Shown here: positions 35,801-47,742 of the stretch, in pieces | How the letters are laid out: every line of letters starts with the position of its first letter | How positions within the stretch are numbered: the stretch's first letter is position 1 | Source: Puccinellia tenuiflora | Taxonomy: Eukaryota; Streptophyta; Magnoliopsida; Poales; Poaceae | Length of the DNA: 64,000 nucleotides | NCBI GenBank assembly: GCA_012064385.1 | Contig: QRDG01000415.1 | Span: 2,139,792-2,203,791 of the forward strand | Reading direction: 5' to 3' | The notes under the pieces: model-generated | Database searches by the model: none | What the model was told of the DNA's origin: nothing | Seen by the model: only the letters and a program-made list of their open reading frames with translations | Position numbers and translations under genes: made by a program

Positions 35801-36341
35801 GGTGAACAAGGGGGATTTGAGACACTGGTGCGCCCAGGGATGTCTCTTAAAGTTTTGGAAAGAAAGAATTTGTTTTCAAAGAATAGAAAAAAAATTGGCT
35901 TTATGCAAAATAGCCTTCAAACTCCACAAGCCAAATATGCATATAGGTTATTAGAGTTGTTCTAGTATGAGTCCACAAAGTGTCACTTGCCAGTTCCATT
36001 TTATGGTTCTGACCCACCTTGTTGATATCTTTTATCAGGTTGTTCTGACGATGAGTGAGGTTTCGTTAGGGGTTTCGAGTCTGCAACCAACATGTTTCGC
36101 CTGTGGCTACATGAAGATTGGGACTCCATGCAATAATATTTAGTCTTCCGCTGTTATTTTTGTTTATGCTAGCTTCGAGCTATGCAAAGTTGTAATGGAT
36201 TATTTTAAGTCTGGATCATTTTTGTAATAAATTGATACAATGTTATGGTATTCATCGTAAACTGTGTGTGCAAATGATTCGATCCAGGGATTTGCACTAT
36301 ACACAGGGATCTTGCCAAATTTTAAGTGCAGGTCCGCTACA
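32878..36341 (+). repeat. 3' LTR of the gag-only element
   Basis: 3464 bp, highly similar to 27481-31007. It lacks 69 bp at about 35489 with GGA microhomology at the deletion junction. It is preceded by TTTTAAGGGTGGTAGTA, the likely polypurine tract. Confidence 0.9.
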
Positions 36342-36346
36342 AGCCA

Positions 36347-37858
36347 TCATCCTTTCATTTTCATTAATTTGAATAGAGATAGCATTTAAAGTTTCAGTAT
36401 GTTTATCTTGATTTGGAGTGGTTCTAATTTTCAAAATCTCAACATCATGAGCAAGAGCGTCTACTTTAGAGACTAAACTATCCAGTTTTTCAAGTTTTCC
36501 ATGATCCTTTTGAGACAAGCTAGGAATTTTATAAAAAAATTTAGGATCATTAGGGCGCTCATATCTATTCAAAGCTTTATAATCTCCATCAATATTAATC
36601 GAAGCAACAGGAGTATCATCAGTTTTAAGGACAACAAAAGCATCAGTTTCAGTAGGAGCAACTAATTCAGGTTTGGCAGCCATTCGGTTAATCAAAGTAG
36701 CTTGAGTTTGGGATATGTTTGAAATGCAAGCTTCAGTATTGACAAGCCTTGTTTGAAGTTTAGATATTCCTTTATTTAACTCACCAAGTTGATCATTTAT
36801 ATTTTTTAATATAAAAGAATTCTCATTCATTTGCCTAGAGATGATTTTATTTTGCTCGTATTGTTCATGCATGAATTTTTTGGTAGACCTCTCTATTTCA
36901 TCCAATCTACTATTACTAATTCCTTGATCATAGGTTTTACCATACGAGTTGCCATTATTGGGAGGATAAGGCTTATAGTTGTTACTACCAAAATTATTTC
37001 GATAAGCATTATTGTTGAAGTTGTTTCTATTAAGAAAATTAACATCAACTTGATCCTTTTCTTGGGCAATTAATGAAGCAAGAGGAACATTATTAGGATC
37101 AATATTGGACTGATTGGTAGCAAGCATAGAAATGATCATATCAACCTTATCACTCAAAGAGGAAATTTCCTCGACAGAATTTACCTTCTTACCATTTGGA
37201 CCTCGTTCGGTGTGCCATTGTGAATAATTTGTCATCATCTCATCCAAGAGTTTAGTTGCTGCACCTAAAGTTGTGGACATGAAGGTGCCTCCCGCGGCCG
37301 AGTCCAAAAGGTTTCTTGAAGAAAAATTCAAACCTGCATAAAAAGTTTGGATAACCATCCACATAGTTAATCCATGCGTGGGACAATTCTTAACCATAGA
37401 TTTCATTCTCTCCCAAGCTTGAGCAATATGTTCATTATCAAATTGTCTAAAGTTCATAATGTTACTCCTTAGTTGTATGATTTAGCAGGTGGATAATATT
37501 TTCCAATAAAAGCATCTTTGCATTTAATCCAAGAATCGATGCTATTTTTAGGCAAAGACAATAACCATTCTTTTGCTCTCCCTCTCAAAGAGAAAGGAAA
37601 AAGCTTCAGTTTTATGATGTCACTTTCCACCTCTTTATATTTTTGCATATCACATAACTCAACAAAGTTATTTAAATGAGAGGCAGCATCATCAGTACTA
37701 GCACCAGAAAATTGCTCTTTCATAACAAGATTTAGCAAAGCAGGTTTAATTTCATAAGATTCCGCTTTAGAAGTGGGTGGGGCAATTGGAGAGCATATAA
37801 AATCATTGTTATTAGTGCTAGTAAAGTCACACAACTTAGTGTTTTCAGTAGAAGACAT
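36347..37858 (-). pseudogene. gag of the Athila-like element, 5' part
   Basis: Minus-strand gag starting at ATG 37858 (MSSTENTKLCDF). The first segment, to 37469, contains the retrotransposon gag core (ASHLNNFVELCDM, LFPFSLRGRAKEWLLSLP, AFIGKYYPPAK). A frameshift with two stops lies at 37446-37475. Then 36347-37457 continues with QFDNEHIAQAWERMKSMVKN, TWMVIQTFYAGL-like and NYSQWHTERGP sequence typical of large Triticeae gypsy gag proteins, followed by an Asn-rich linker and coiled-coil-prone helices. The end is the AGCCA target site of the gag-only insertion. Confidence 0.85.
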
Positions 37859-38022
37859 AATGATAAGATAAAATAACAAGACAGGAATAAAGACTACACT
37901 AATTTTTTTGGGTTTTGAAATTTTGAAACAGGAAAATAAACTAAACGAGAAACAAAGTAAGAAAGACAAAAACAAAGTAAAGAGGTTGAGAGTATGAGAC
38001 TCCCCTTGCTGCAGCTCCAAAG

Positions 38023-38040
38023 TCCCCGGCAACGGCGCCA
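38023..38040 (-). other. primer-binding site of the Athila-like element
   Basis: Minus strand TGGCGCCGTTGCCGGGGA directly follows the end of the 5' LTR. This sequence is the usual primer site of many Triticeae gypsy elements. A second copy lies inside the LTR at 38106-38123. Confidence 0.8.
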
Positions 38041-39733
38041 GAAAAAGGCTGATTACTGCTGGCAGAGTTGGCGGGGACAAATCTTCTTATGTAGCTTTAG
38101 TGCGATCCCCGGCAACGGCGCCAGAAAAAGGCTACTTCGTAGATTAATGGTTGGGTGGTGCCCCCAGCTTAAGGCGATGATGTAGTAAGCAGCAGTTTTC
38201 CCTCAATTAATTGAACCGAGGTTTATCGAACCAGTAGGACTTTGAAATCAACAATGCGGTGAATGTTGAAGATCTATGGCGCTTGACCTTCAACAGACGC
38301 GGACCTGCACACACTCAACCAAAATACTTTGCCCCCAACGGCGGAGAGGTTGTCAATCTCTCCGGTCTCGCAGAACACAAAGCGGTTAATTGTATGATGA
38401 AATGGAATAAATGCAAAAGTGACCAGAGGAATAATGATGATTAAAAGCAAGTAAACGAGGTTGTAAACAATGTAAAAAGATTGACCGGGGGCCATGGGTT
38501 CACTAGTGGAGTCTCTCAAGTAAATAAAATATGCATGTGATGGGTGAACAAATTACAGCTAGGCAATTGACAAGATCATGACACAAACCCAATTTAGCTA
38601 TGACAAAAAGAACATGATAATATTTATGGAGGCATCACGACAAGGAACAAAGACCATTGAGTCCAACTGCGTCTTTGTCTAATAAGTCCACCGTGGGATC
38701 GCTATCCAGCCTGTCACCCAACGGTATTAAGTGGCAAGCAACAAACATATGCATTAAGAAAAGCGCATGATGTAAGCAACACTAATATCAAATGAGACAC
38801 TAGCGCCGCTGTTTTACCCTTAGTAGCAACAGCACACCCTCGCCCTTAGACGTTTCTGTCACTCGTGCCCAGGAACAAAAGGGGGCATGAACCCACTATC
38901 TAGCATAACTACCCTCTCTTGGAGATACACACAATCACTTGGCCAAAGTAAGTACGCACATCGGAGAGCATGCAAGAACACAAATAACACATATAAGAAT
39001 CATGCACAATCTAAACATAACTTCATAATCCATCGGATCCCAGCAAACACATCACATAGCATTACAATAGTCGATCTTGATCATGTTAGGCAGCTCACAA
39101 GATCATAATACATGAAGCACAAGGGTGAGAGACTACCATCTAGCTACTGCCATGGACCCGTAGTCCAAGGTGCGACTACTCACACTTCATCCTGGTGGAA
39201 GGCATGGCGATGAAGAGCCCTCCGGGATCGATATCCCCTCCGACAGAGTGCCGGGATCAGCTTCAGATTGGACCCCGAACTAGGGTTCGAGGTGACGGTG
39301 CGTCGGGGTCGAGTTTCTGGAAAATAATGGCCGCCCCAACGTTTTTAGGGTTAAAGTGAATTTATAGGCGTCGGAGGGGGTCGAGGGGCCGCACGAGGGC
39401 CAGAGGCGGGTCCCTGCCGCGGCCCCACCTGGATCCATGGCAGGAGGCCGCCCCTGCCCTATGGGTCGCCTCCAGTGCCCCTCTTCGGTCTCTGTCTTCA
39501 TCTTGGCATAAAAATAATCCCCGTAAAGTTTCGTCCAATTCCGAGAATATTTCCAGAAGTAAATTTCTGAAACCAAAACACAGCAAAAACAGGGAACTGG
39601 CACTGGGCATCTTGTCAATAGGTTAGTCCGACAAAATGTTATAAAATGATATAAATGACAGTAAAAACATGTGACAATATCAAAAAACTAGCATGGATCA
39701 CTCAAAAATTATAGATACGTCGTAGACGTATCA
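38041..39733 (-). repeat. 5' LTR of the Athila-like element
   Basis: About 1.69 kb, starting TGATACGTC on the minus strand at 39733. The other boundary is taken at the primer site; a strict TG start would place it at 38050. It contains a second PBS-like motif 83 bp inside its 3' end. Confidence 0.85.
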
Positions 39734-40893
39734 TGGCTCTGCTTGGTGTTGTTCTGAGGGTCCACAATACGCTTGGCAGGTGTTCGATCCACTTTTTTCC
39801 TTTGTTTTCCAGCTTATCAAAGGCTTTGGTCTTCAATCCCTTGAGGACTTCTGCATTCGCTCACTCCACTTGCACGTTGCTTCTTGGGTAGGATATCGAG
39901 GCGAAACACACCTTGATACCCATCTCTTCACAGAAGTTGAGGAAGACTCGACTGGTGAACTGAGTGTCGTTGTCGGTGATGATTCTATTTGGAACTCCGA
40001 AGCGGTAGACGATCCCTTCGATGAACTTGATGGTGGCCTGAGCCGTCTGGAGTGGTACTGGCATCACTTCTACCCACTTTGTGAACTTGTCGATTGCTAC
40101 GAATAGGTACTCATGTCCTCCCACAGATTTCGGAATCTTGCCGACGATGTCCAGCCCCCAGACCGCGAACGGCCAGGAGATTGGTATCGGCTGCAGTTCC
40201 TGAGCCGGCTAGTGGGTGTTCTTCGCATAGTACTGGCAGGCCTCACAGGTCTTGACTACCTGCTCCGCATCGTGAAGCACTGTTGGCCAGTAGAACCCTT
40301 GGCGGAAGACCTTCCCCGCCAGCGACCTTGACGCCACGTGACTTGAGCATATCCCCTTGTGTATGTCCTTAAGCAGTTCTCGGCCTTGCTCTTGTGCTAT
40401 GCATCGCAGTTTGACTCCGTTCTCGCGTTGCCGGTAGAGCTTGCCGTCGATTAAGACATAGAGCTTAGCCTGGCGGGCCACTTGTTCGGCCTCATGGTCG
40501 CCCTCCGGGAGGGCGTGCTCCACCATGTACTTGACGATGTCCTAGGCCCAGGGTGGGTGGGTCTGTTCCACCAGCAGTACCACCTGTCCAGAAGGAAGCG
40601 AAGCTTCTTCCGCCGTGGGCACTGCCGGTTCTTGAGCTTCTGGGCTGGCTACCCGTGTTGTCGGTGTAGAAGGGTCGCCAACCTCTTGTGTCGATGAAGA
40701 CCTTGGCTTGAGTCTCTCGGGAGATACTGAAGGCTGCCTGAGCACCTCGATGTAGATCTCGAGAGGTACCGGCTCCCGCTTGGACGCTAGTTGCGACAGC
40801 TCATCCGCGGATGTGTTCTCCTCCCGCGGGACGTAAACAGCTCTGAAGCTGCTGAAGCGCCGCTGGAATTTCCACACTTCCTCGATGTATGGC
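39734..40893 (-). pseudogene. gypsy RNase H end, zinc-binding domain and integrase core
   Basis: Minus-strand segments in order: the end of RNase H plus connector (40893-40542, with FSSFRAVYVPREENTSADEL, the typical last RNase H Asp region); the H2C2 zinc-binding domain (40526-40209; His in DIHKGICSSH, Cys in TCEACQYY); the integrase core (40124 down to 39734; IDKFTKWVEVMP and IITDNDTQFTS supply two catalytic Asp), finishing in LWTLRTTPSRA at the Athila-like insertion. Frames are broken between domains (stops near 40541 and 40205). These are catalytic regions for integrating the element's DNA. Confidence 0.85.
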
Positions 40894-42777
40894 TGAAGGG
40901 GTCGCAGCATAGAAAACAAAAAAATTTCCTACGCAACAAGTGGAATAAACCCCAAGGATCTAGATCTACTAGATGGAGGTAGCGAAGATGAGATCCAATC
41001 TCTTACCCTCGAAGAACGTTCAAAGCGTTTTGTCGGTGTAGGGGTTGGCTAGTCGATCCCCGCAACTAGACGCATCTAGTCGCGAGGAGATGTATTATCC
41101 ACGCGATCCAATCCGATGGAGCACCGCACGAGCAGTGCCTCCGCGGTATCCACACGTACGGCTCGATGTAGACATCCTCTCCTTGATCCCGCAAGCGAGG
41201 AGGACGTCGCTAGATGGATCTCGGCACCACGACGGTTGTGGTGGCGTTGATGATGTAGATCTCTCTGCGGACAGGGCTTCACCAAGCCATGAGTGAGGGA
41301 GAGAGGAGGAGGAGGAGGTGCAGCAGCAGCCCTACACTAGGGGTGGTACGGCTAGGAGGAGGTGCAACTCACGGCAGCCCTCCGGGAGGGGTGGCGCAAG
41401 AAGTGGAGGTGGAGAAGCATGGAGGGGGGCGGCTAGGGTTTGCCACAAGGGCTCCCAAAAAAGTGTGCCGCACCCCTCCCCTTGCCCTCCTTATATAGGT
41501 GGCAGGGGGGGCGCCCCAAGGCCTCCCTAGGGCCGGCGGCTGGGGTGCCTTAGCCCCCAAGCCAGCCCCTAGGGTTAGGGTTTTGGCCGGCCCCCTTTAT
41601 GGGCCCCTTTGGCCCATATGGGCTTTTAATGCCATGGTGGTGCAGGCTGGCCTATGAGGCCAGTCCACCACCCCTTCATGCCATGTGGGCCCCATACTCC
41701 TATGGGCCCCACTTCTAGACTCCTCTAGAACCTTCTAGAATATTCCGGTACTCTGCGGAAAATTCCCGGAACTTTTCCGATACCTCCGGAAACCACTTTC
41801 CATATATGAATCTTATTCTCCGGACCACTCCGGAACCCCTCGTGATGTCCGGGATCCTATCCGAGACTCCGAATCACCATTCGTTCATATCATCAATTAT
41901 CTCATCGCTAACCCTAGCTACATCGGAGTGTTAAGTGTGTGACCCTACGGGTTCGAGAACATGCAGACATGATCAAATCAATAATCAATAGCGGGACCGG
42001 GATGCCCATATTGACTCCTACATATTCAACGAAGTTCCTTATCGATTGAACCACGATGCCAGAGATTCTTAATCTCGTATACGATTCCCTTTGTCTCACC
42101 AATATTTAATTTGCCCGAGATTTGATCGTCGATATCTCCATATCTAGTTCTATCTCGTTACCTGGCAAATTCTCTTTACTCGTCCATAATATAGGATCTC
42201 CGTGATTAACACTTAATCACATGGTTGCAACCTTTCTGATGCTATATTACCGAGAGGGCCCAGAGATATCTTTTCCATCACAAGGAAGGACAAATCCCAC
42301 TCTTGATTCATGTCACCCAACAAATACCATCGGAGATACCTGAAAGCCACCTTATAATCACCTAGTTACGAAGCGACGTTTGATGTCCACAAAGTATTCC
42401 TCCGGTAAACGGGAGTGACATAATCTCATGGTCTAAGGAAACTATACTTGGCATATTAATAGTGTTGGCAATGAAACTGTGTGACACGATCAATTGCAAC
42501 TCTTTATTATCGGGTCTTGTCCATCACATCATTACTCCTAATGATATGACTCCGTTATCAAGTGACTATAACAAGTCCATGGTTAGGAAACTCTAACCAT
42601 CTCTTGACTAACGAACTAGTCCGGTAGAGGCTTACTAGGGACAACTGGTTGTTTATATTCCACACATGTATTATGTTTCCGGTTAATACAATTATAGCAT
42701 GGAGAATAAACTATTATCATAAACATGAATATGCTAATAAACCATTTTATTATTGCCTCTAGGGCATATTCCCAACA
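40894..42777 (-). repeat. 3' LTR of copia-like copy 1
   Basis: Plus-strand boundaries TGAAGGGGTCGC and TTCCCAACA. Several ORFs of 60-80 codons recur in the partner LTR and are not genes. Confidence 0.95.
41491..41498 (-). promoter_or_regulatory. TATA box of the copia-like 3' LTR
   Basis: Minus strand CCTATATAAGGAGGG. The matching site in the 5' LTR is at 50962-50968, and copy 2 has CTATAAATAG at 55701-55709. The conserved position supports an LTR promoter. Confidence 0.6.
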
Positions 42778-45662
42778 GTCTCCCACTTGCACTAGAGTCA
42801 ATAATCTAGTTTACATTTTCTCGATCCAACACTCATGGTGTCTAACACTCATGGAGTCTCAGTGCTGATCATGTTTGCTCGTGGAAGAGGTTCTTTCCGT
42901 GTTCTGTACTATACAGTTCTTTATGTTCTTTGCAAAACGTCAATGTCACCTAATTTGACATTACTTTATCATCACATGATAAACCTCTTATCATCACATG
43001 ATAATTTCATCATCATATGACGAATATAATATATTTGGTTACAGAGTGAGATTTTTGTTTCCCGTTTATGCCTACATGACGTATGATCAGTCAAGAGGAC
43101 TTTCACATAGCATGTGCACCCGGAACTCACTCAGTCTTGAAATAAAATTTCTCAAACCAATATATTATATCTTTTAATCCTTGAATTAATCATATACTCC
43201 TATATGTTGTAGACTCACAAATCGACAGTGCAATCATGTCACTTCGATATTTCCGATCATGCTTTCGCTGCGCTTCTGCCTTTATGAGATTTCCAATCTA
43301 GTTTGGTTTAGGACTTCAACCAAGTCTACTAATCTCTAGATTCTATTATCTCAACTCCATGGAAAAATGACTCCTCATTTAACATGTTCTTCTAACCAAG
43401 AACTTGGGTCACATATCGTCAAATACAAACACATGGTTCTTATATGTTTAGACCTATGAACCATTCATAGCGAATACCAACATATCCGTCAACCATCAAT
43501 TTTGTACTGAGTTATCAACTCAATGTTTCACCTATTTTTCACAAGCAGATGAACCTTTCTTCTCTTGTTTTATTTTGAACTCCTTCAAAATCTTACTTAG
43601 GTTAAACATCCTGACATAATGATTATCAAATATATCTATCGTCCATAGATACATCCATCTCTATGGATATTTGACTAACTTCATAAGTTATACGTTGGTT
43701 CCTGACTTATTTACAACATTTATGAAATCTCCATTTCACACAAACAAGATGTTGTAAACTCCCACTCTAATATACACCATACACATATTAAATTGTGAAA
43801 CCACTTTGGCTCCCAATCAGAAATATGTTATCCTTATATTTGACCATGATTAACTAGCTCCCACTCAAACATATGTCACCACATATTTTGATCATGGAAA
43901 ATAGTTTCTGCTCTAACTTAACATATGTCGCCACATATCTTAATTAGATCACACTCGTGTATTTTCTCGATATTTTGGACACCTCCAAAATTCTTAATTA
44001 ACTATTAATATCGAGAACTCTTTATACGAAACGCTAGTACTTTACTAGCTTTAAGTTTTATCTATTCCCCGCAAAACCCCTTTTGAGGAATAAATATGTG
44101 AAACATCACTTTCACAAAATCAAGCAACAATTACTTTGTGATTTAAACTTAACATCGAATGACTCTTAGTCACTTTCGTATTTTAAAGCTTCTATTTCTT
44201 CTTTGTAGTTTTGTAGGTATGTCTTGTTTCCGAAACATGACAAGTAAATCATGAATATTATTTTGTAACTTGACAAAACTTTAATATTCTTGAATCCTAC
44301 TTTTCTTTAGACAAGCTAAACCAAAATTCAATGATCACCATCATTAATTCCTTTATGTGTCAAGTTTTAACCAACATAGCACTTTACATATGTGCCACTT
44401 GATACATAAACAAGCAAGGTTTCAGCTTTTCATTTTATTCCAGCAATTCTTTTATCAATGAAACCTTTTCACGATAAATCCACTAAAACATTTAACACAA
44501 TCAACAATTGATTTGTCCCTTTTAGTCTCTCATTGTGGAATCTCTATTCACAGTCACATATGAATATACTACAAACTTTATTTGCAATAGTTTCTAATTA
44601 TCCCATAATTATTGAAACCACTGTTTCACATAACTCATATGCGAAATGAAAATCATTAAATAGACCCTTATTTAAAACAGAGTGTTTATCAAATAAATCT
44701 AAATGCTACAAATAAACCCTAATAAGAAAAACCCCTTTTATTTTATCAGACCACACAATATCAAATAGTGTGTAATTACAATATCTTAGGACATATCAAA
44801 CGCCTTTGAAATATTCTAAACATTGTAATTTGTGATAACACTTTTCCCAATTCCACATACTAACATATAACTCAAATATTTTGTCTCTTTTGATCAAATC
44901 ATAAAGACTCAATTTTCTTGCTAACTTAATATCCTAAACTCCAGAATTTTATTTGATCTCATCAAATATCATAACTTGAATAAATACACCTATTTAATCA
45001 TTTCACTTATGATGGAGCGCACAAAATAATGACATCTAACATTTGCTAAAAATACAACCAACACTTGTGTTTATTTTTGGCAACTCCTGTCACTCTTCCA
45101 AAGGGTGGCATTTTAGTCATACTCCTTCAATAAGGCGCATTGATAAAACATCAAAATGTTTATTCAATATTTAGCATGACTAAAACAATTGTCATTATTA
45201 AGTTTTGGATATTTTAGTATGTCACATATTTTATAAATGTTCAACTAATCATCGTCTAGATAAGGACAATAATTTCATAATCGAAACGTGATCACCAAAA
45301 AGAATTACTCATGAAAATAGAACAACCACTTGTCTTTAACATGAATAACCGTCTCACGAACCGAGACACACAAATTTTAAAGATCACACTTAATTCGATT
45401 ACAAAACTTATTCAAATCCTCTAATCAAAATGATAAATGTAGAGACAGATCGTTGCCAGCATCAACTCCTTGATTGCCACCATTCTGCAACGTCTTCCCA
45501 GATCCTTTATGCAAATCTCAAGCAGCAGGTTCTGTTTTCATAAAATAGAATGAGTATCAAATACTTATTGAAACCGCCACAATTGCAATTTGGACTTAAA
45601 CACTTATAATTTGTATATCACTATATACTTTCTGCATTGTCAACTTCTCTTGCTATGGGTTC
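42778..45662 (-). other. AT-rich non-coding internal region, copia-like copy 1
   Basis: It begins with the polypurine tract (minus strand CAAGTGGGAGAC at 42778-42789). The rest is about 2.9 kb of AT-rich DNA with no ORF above chance. It is alignable by eye with 56983-58856 plus 61173-62232 in copy 2, so it is a shared, inherited part of the family and not random filler. Confidence 0.75.
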
Positions 45663-46243
45663 CACTTTGACATGACGCAGCCGAGACACAAACTCACAGA
45701 AAGTGATCAAATCCCTTCCCATGACCTAGTCTCCGACATAATTCTTGAAGCTGGGGTGAAGCTAGCGTATCACCCCATCTATCGCGAAACCGTCATTCAT
45801 CTCATGGTTCCAAACAAGCACTAGACGATGGTGTATCTCATGCATTATCCTCAGGTGTTGTTCCAAGCAAGTGTTCTCTTCCATCTTGAGTGAAAGAAAC
45901 CGTTCAGACATTCAAACCTTGCAATTCTAACTTGTGCCGAAAAACCTATTTTTCAGCTCATCAACAATCTCCATTGCAGTCAATTTCTGGAATTGTCTAC
46001 TTAGGTCAGAATTCATGAAGGTGCACATCATCCACTTGACTTTCAAGTAGGTGGTTCAAAACCACTCCATGTACTCTTCATAGCTTGCAGAAATATTTGG
46101 GTTTATCTCCTATTGGTTCTTCTAACACGTAGAGCTCATCATTGGTGTGTAGGACTTATTTCAGGACGCAGGTACTACTCAACAAATTTGACCCATCGAG
46201 ACGCAGTTTTTTCAGCAACGAACCGACTACCGTAGTCGACCAA
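45663..46243 (-). pseudogene. gag relic of copia-like copy 1, start codon lost
   Basis: Homologous to the open gag of copy 2 (62233-62862). Recognisable pieces include KMEENTCLEQ and the RLRHVK end. The position of the ATG in copy 2 (62860-62862) is CAA on the plus strand here (46241-46243), i.e. TTG in the gag sense. Several internal stops and shifts. Cannot make gag. Confidence 0.75.
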
Positions 46244-47122
46244 GATCTATAAGGATTTTTGCAAAGACATCTTTAAGGACTTTTGTTTATGATAATTTTA
46301 GTTCATCTTAATCAAAATTACTACATGAACTCCCACTAAACTCAACATCTCTCTGGTTGTTTAGTGACACACGATCCAAACCCACTACACCACAACCGAT
46401 CATCACGTGAGATGATGTAGCTTCAATGGTGAACATCACCATGTTGATCATATCATCCATATGACTCGTGTTTAACCTTTCGGTTCTTGTGTTCCGAGGC
46501 CATGTCTGTACATGCTAGGCTCGTCAAGGAAACCGTAGTATTTTCGCGTGTGTAAATCTGGCTTACACCCGTTGTATGCGAACGTAAGAGTCTATCACAC
46601 CCGATCATCACGTGGTGCTTCGAAACGACGAACTTTTGCAACGGTGCATACTAGGGGAGAACACATCTTGATATTAACATGAGAGATCACCTTATCATGC
46701 TACCGTCGCGATCACATCTAAGCATAACAATAAGGTGCATAAAAGGATTAACATCACTATTGTGATATGATATGGCCTTTCTTCTTGTGCTTTTGATCTC
46801 CATCTCCAAAGCACCGGCATGATCTCCATCACCGGCATGATCTCCATCATTGTGGCGCCATCACCATGGTTGTCCACCAACTATTGCAACTACAACTAAT
46901 GCTACTCTTAGCAATAAAGTAAAGCAATTACATGGTGATTCAATGACACGCAGGTCACATAAAATAAAAGACAACCATATGGCTCCTGCCGGTTGCCGTA
47001 CTCGACGACATGCAAGTCACGAAAGATTACAAACATGATCATTGCATACATTATCACAAATCACATATTGGCCATACCACATCACAGACCCTGCAAAAAC
47101 AAGTTAGACGTCCTCTAATTTG
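46244..47122 (-). other. leader region of copia-like copy 1, part 1
   Basis: Non-coding leader between gag and the CACTA insertion; it resumes at 49996-50351. The segment 45663-46923, covering gag and most of this region, is the source-like twin of 47743-49013 inside the CACTA. Confidence 0.7.
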
Positions 47123-47157
47123 CACTAGTAGGAAAAGGCTTATAGACAGACGACATT

Positions 47158-47472
47158 CTATGGCGCACCAATTTTCGTGCGCCACAGAAATATGTTTCTG
47201 TGGCGCACCGTGCTTGGTGCGCCACAGAAAGTCACATTTCTGTGGCGCACCTGGCCACATGCGCCACAGAAATGTGACTTTCTGTGGCGCACCAAGCACG
47301 GTGCGCCACAGAAAGTCACATTTCTGTGACGCACCAAGCACGGTGCGCCACAGAAGGTCGTCTGGGGGGGGACTGGTGAAATTAGGAAAACAAATTCTGT
47401 GGCGCACCTGGATTGGTGCGCCACAGAAAGGTGACATTCTGTGGCGCACCAACCTTGGTGCGCCACAGAATT
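47158..47472. repeat. left subterminal hairpin array of the CACTA
   Basis: Seven palindromes of about 34 bp, each TTCTGTGGCGCACC, a 5-8 base variable loop, and the reverse complement GGTGCGCCACAGAA. Spaced irregularly, one or two with a base change (GTGACGC). In CACTA elements the subterminal repeats are the binding sites of the regulatory transposon protein. Confidence 0.85.
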
Positions 47473-47742
47473 TTTTTCTTCCGATCACAAACCCCCCCTG
47501 TGGATCGCCTTTTTTGTCTTGTAGGAGGTAAAATAAAATGATAAAAAATTCAATAAATAAAATCCTTTGGGATGTAGTTAGGTATGAGTGTCTAGTAGGT
47601 CTAGAAATTTTGAAATATGAATTTTGACCTTTTTTGCAACAAATGAAAAAAAAATCTTATAACGGCCATAACTTTTGCACACGATGTCAAAAAAATGCGA
47701 ATAATACCTTAAAAAAACTAGAGAAAATTTCGGATTCGATGG

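Larger units (their letters stand above)
27481..36341 (+). mobile_element. gag-only LTR element with 3.5 kb LTRs
   Basis: Complete element of 8861 bp with the 5 bp target duplication AGCCA (27476-27480 and 36342-36346). LTRs start TGTAACATCCCAAG and end GTCCGCTACA. The internal region is only about 1.9 kb: a tRNA-iMet-type primer site (31011-31022), a broken gag with a zinc knuckle (31559-32801) and a purine-rich tract before the 3' LTR. No protease, RT or integrase, so it is non-autonomous. LTRs of this length with a CCHC gag suggest a chromovirus-type gypsy parent, but the lineage is not proven. It interrupts gag of the Athila-like element. Confidence 0.9.
23256..39733 (-). mobile_element. 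Athila-like gypsy element with gag-protease and no pol
   Basis: Minus-strand LTR element with LTRs at 23256-24180 and 38041-39733, a primer site at 38023-38040 and a polypurine tract at 24181-24198. The internal region encodes gag and a retropepsin-like protease, then about 2.5 kb of AT-rich non-coding DNA. No RT, RNase H or integrase is present. This gag-protease-only layout is like the non-autonomous Sabrina-type elements of Triticeae; the family name is a guess. It is interrupted by the gag-only element at 27481-36341. I see no clear 5 bp target duplication: left flank CCTCC, right flank TGGCT. Confidence 0.8.

Noticed and set aside
47158..47472. Regular palindromic repeats resembling a CRISPR array
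   Set aside because: Units are subterminal repeats of a TSD-flanked CACTA element in a plant genome; spacers are irregular and no cas genes exist.
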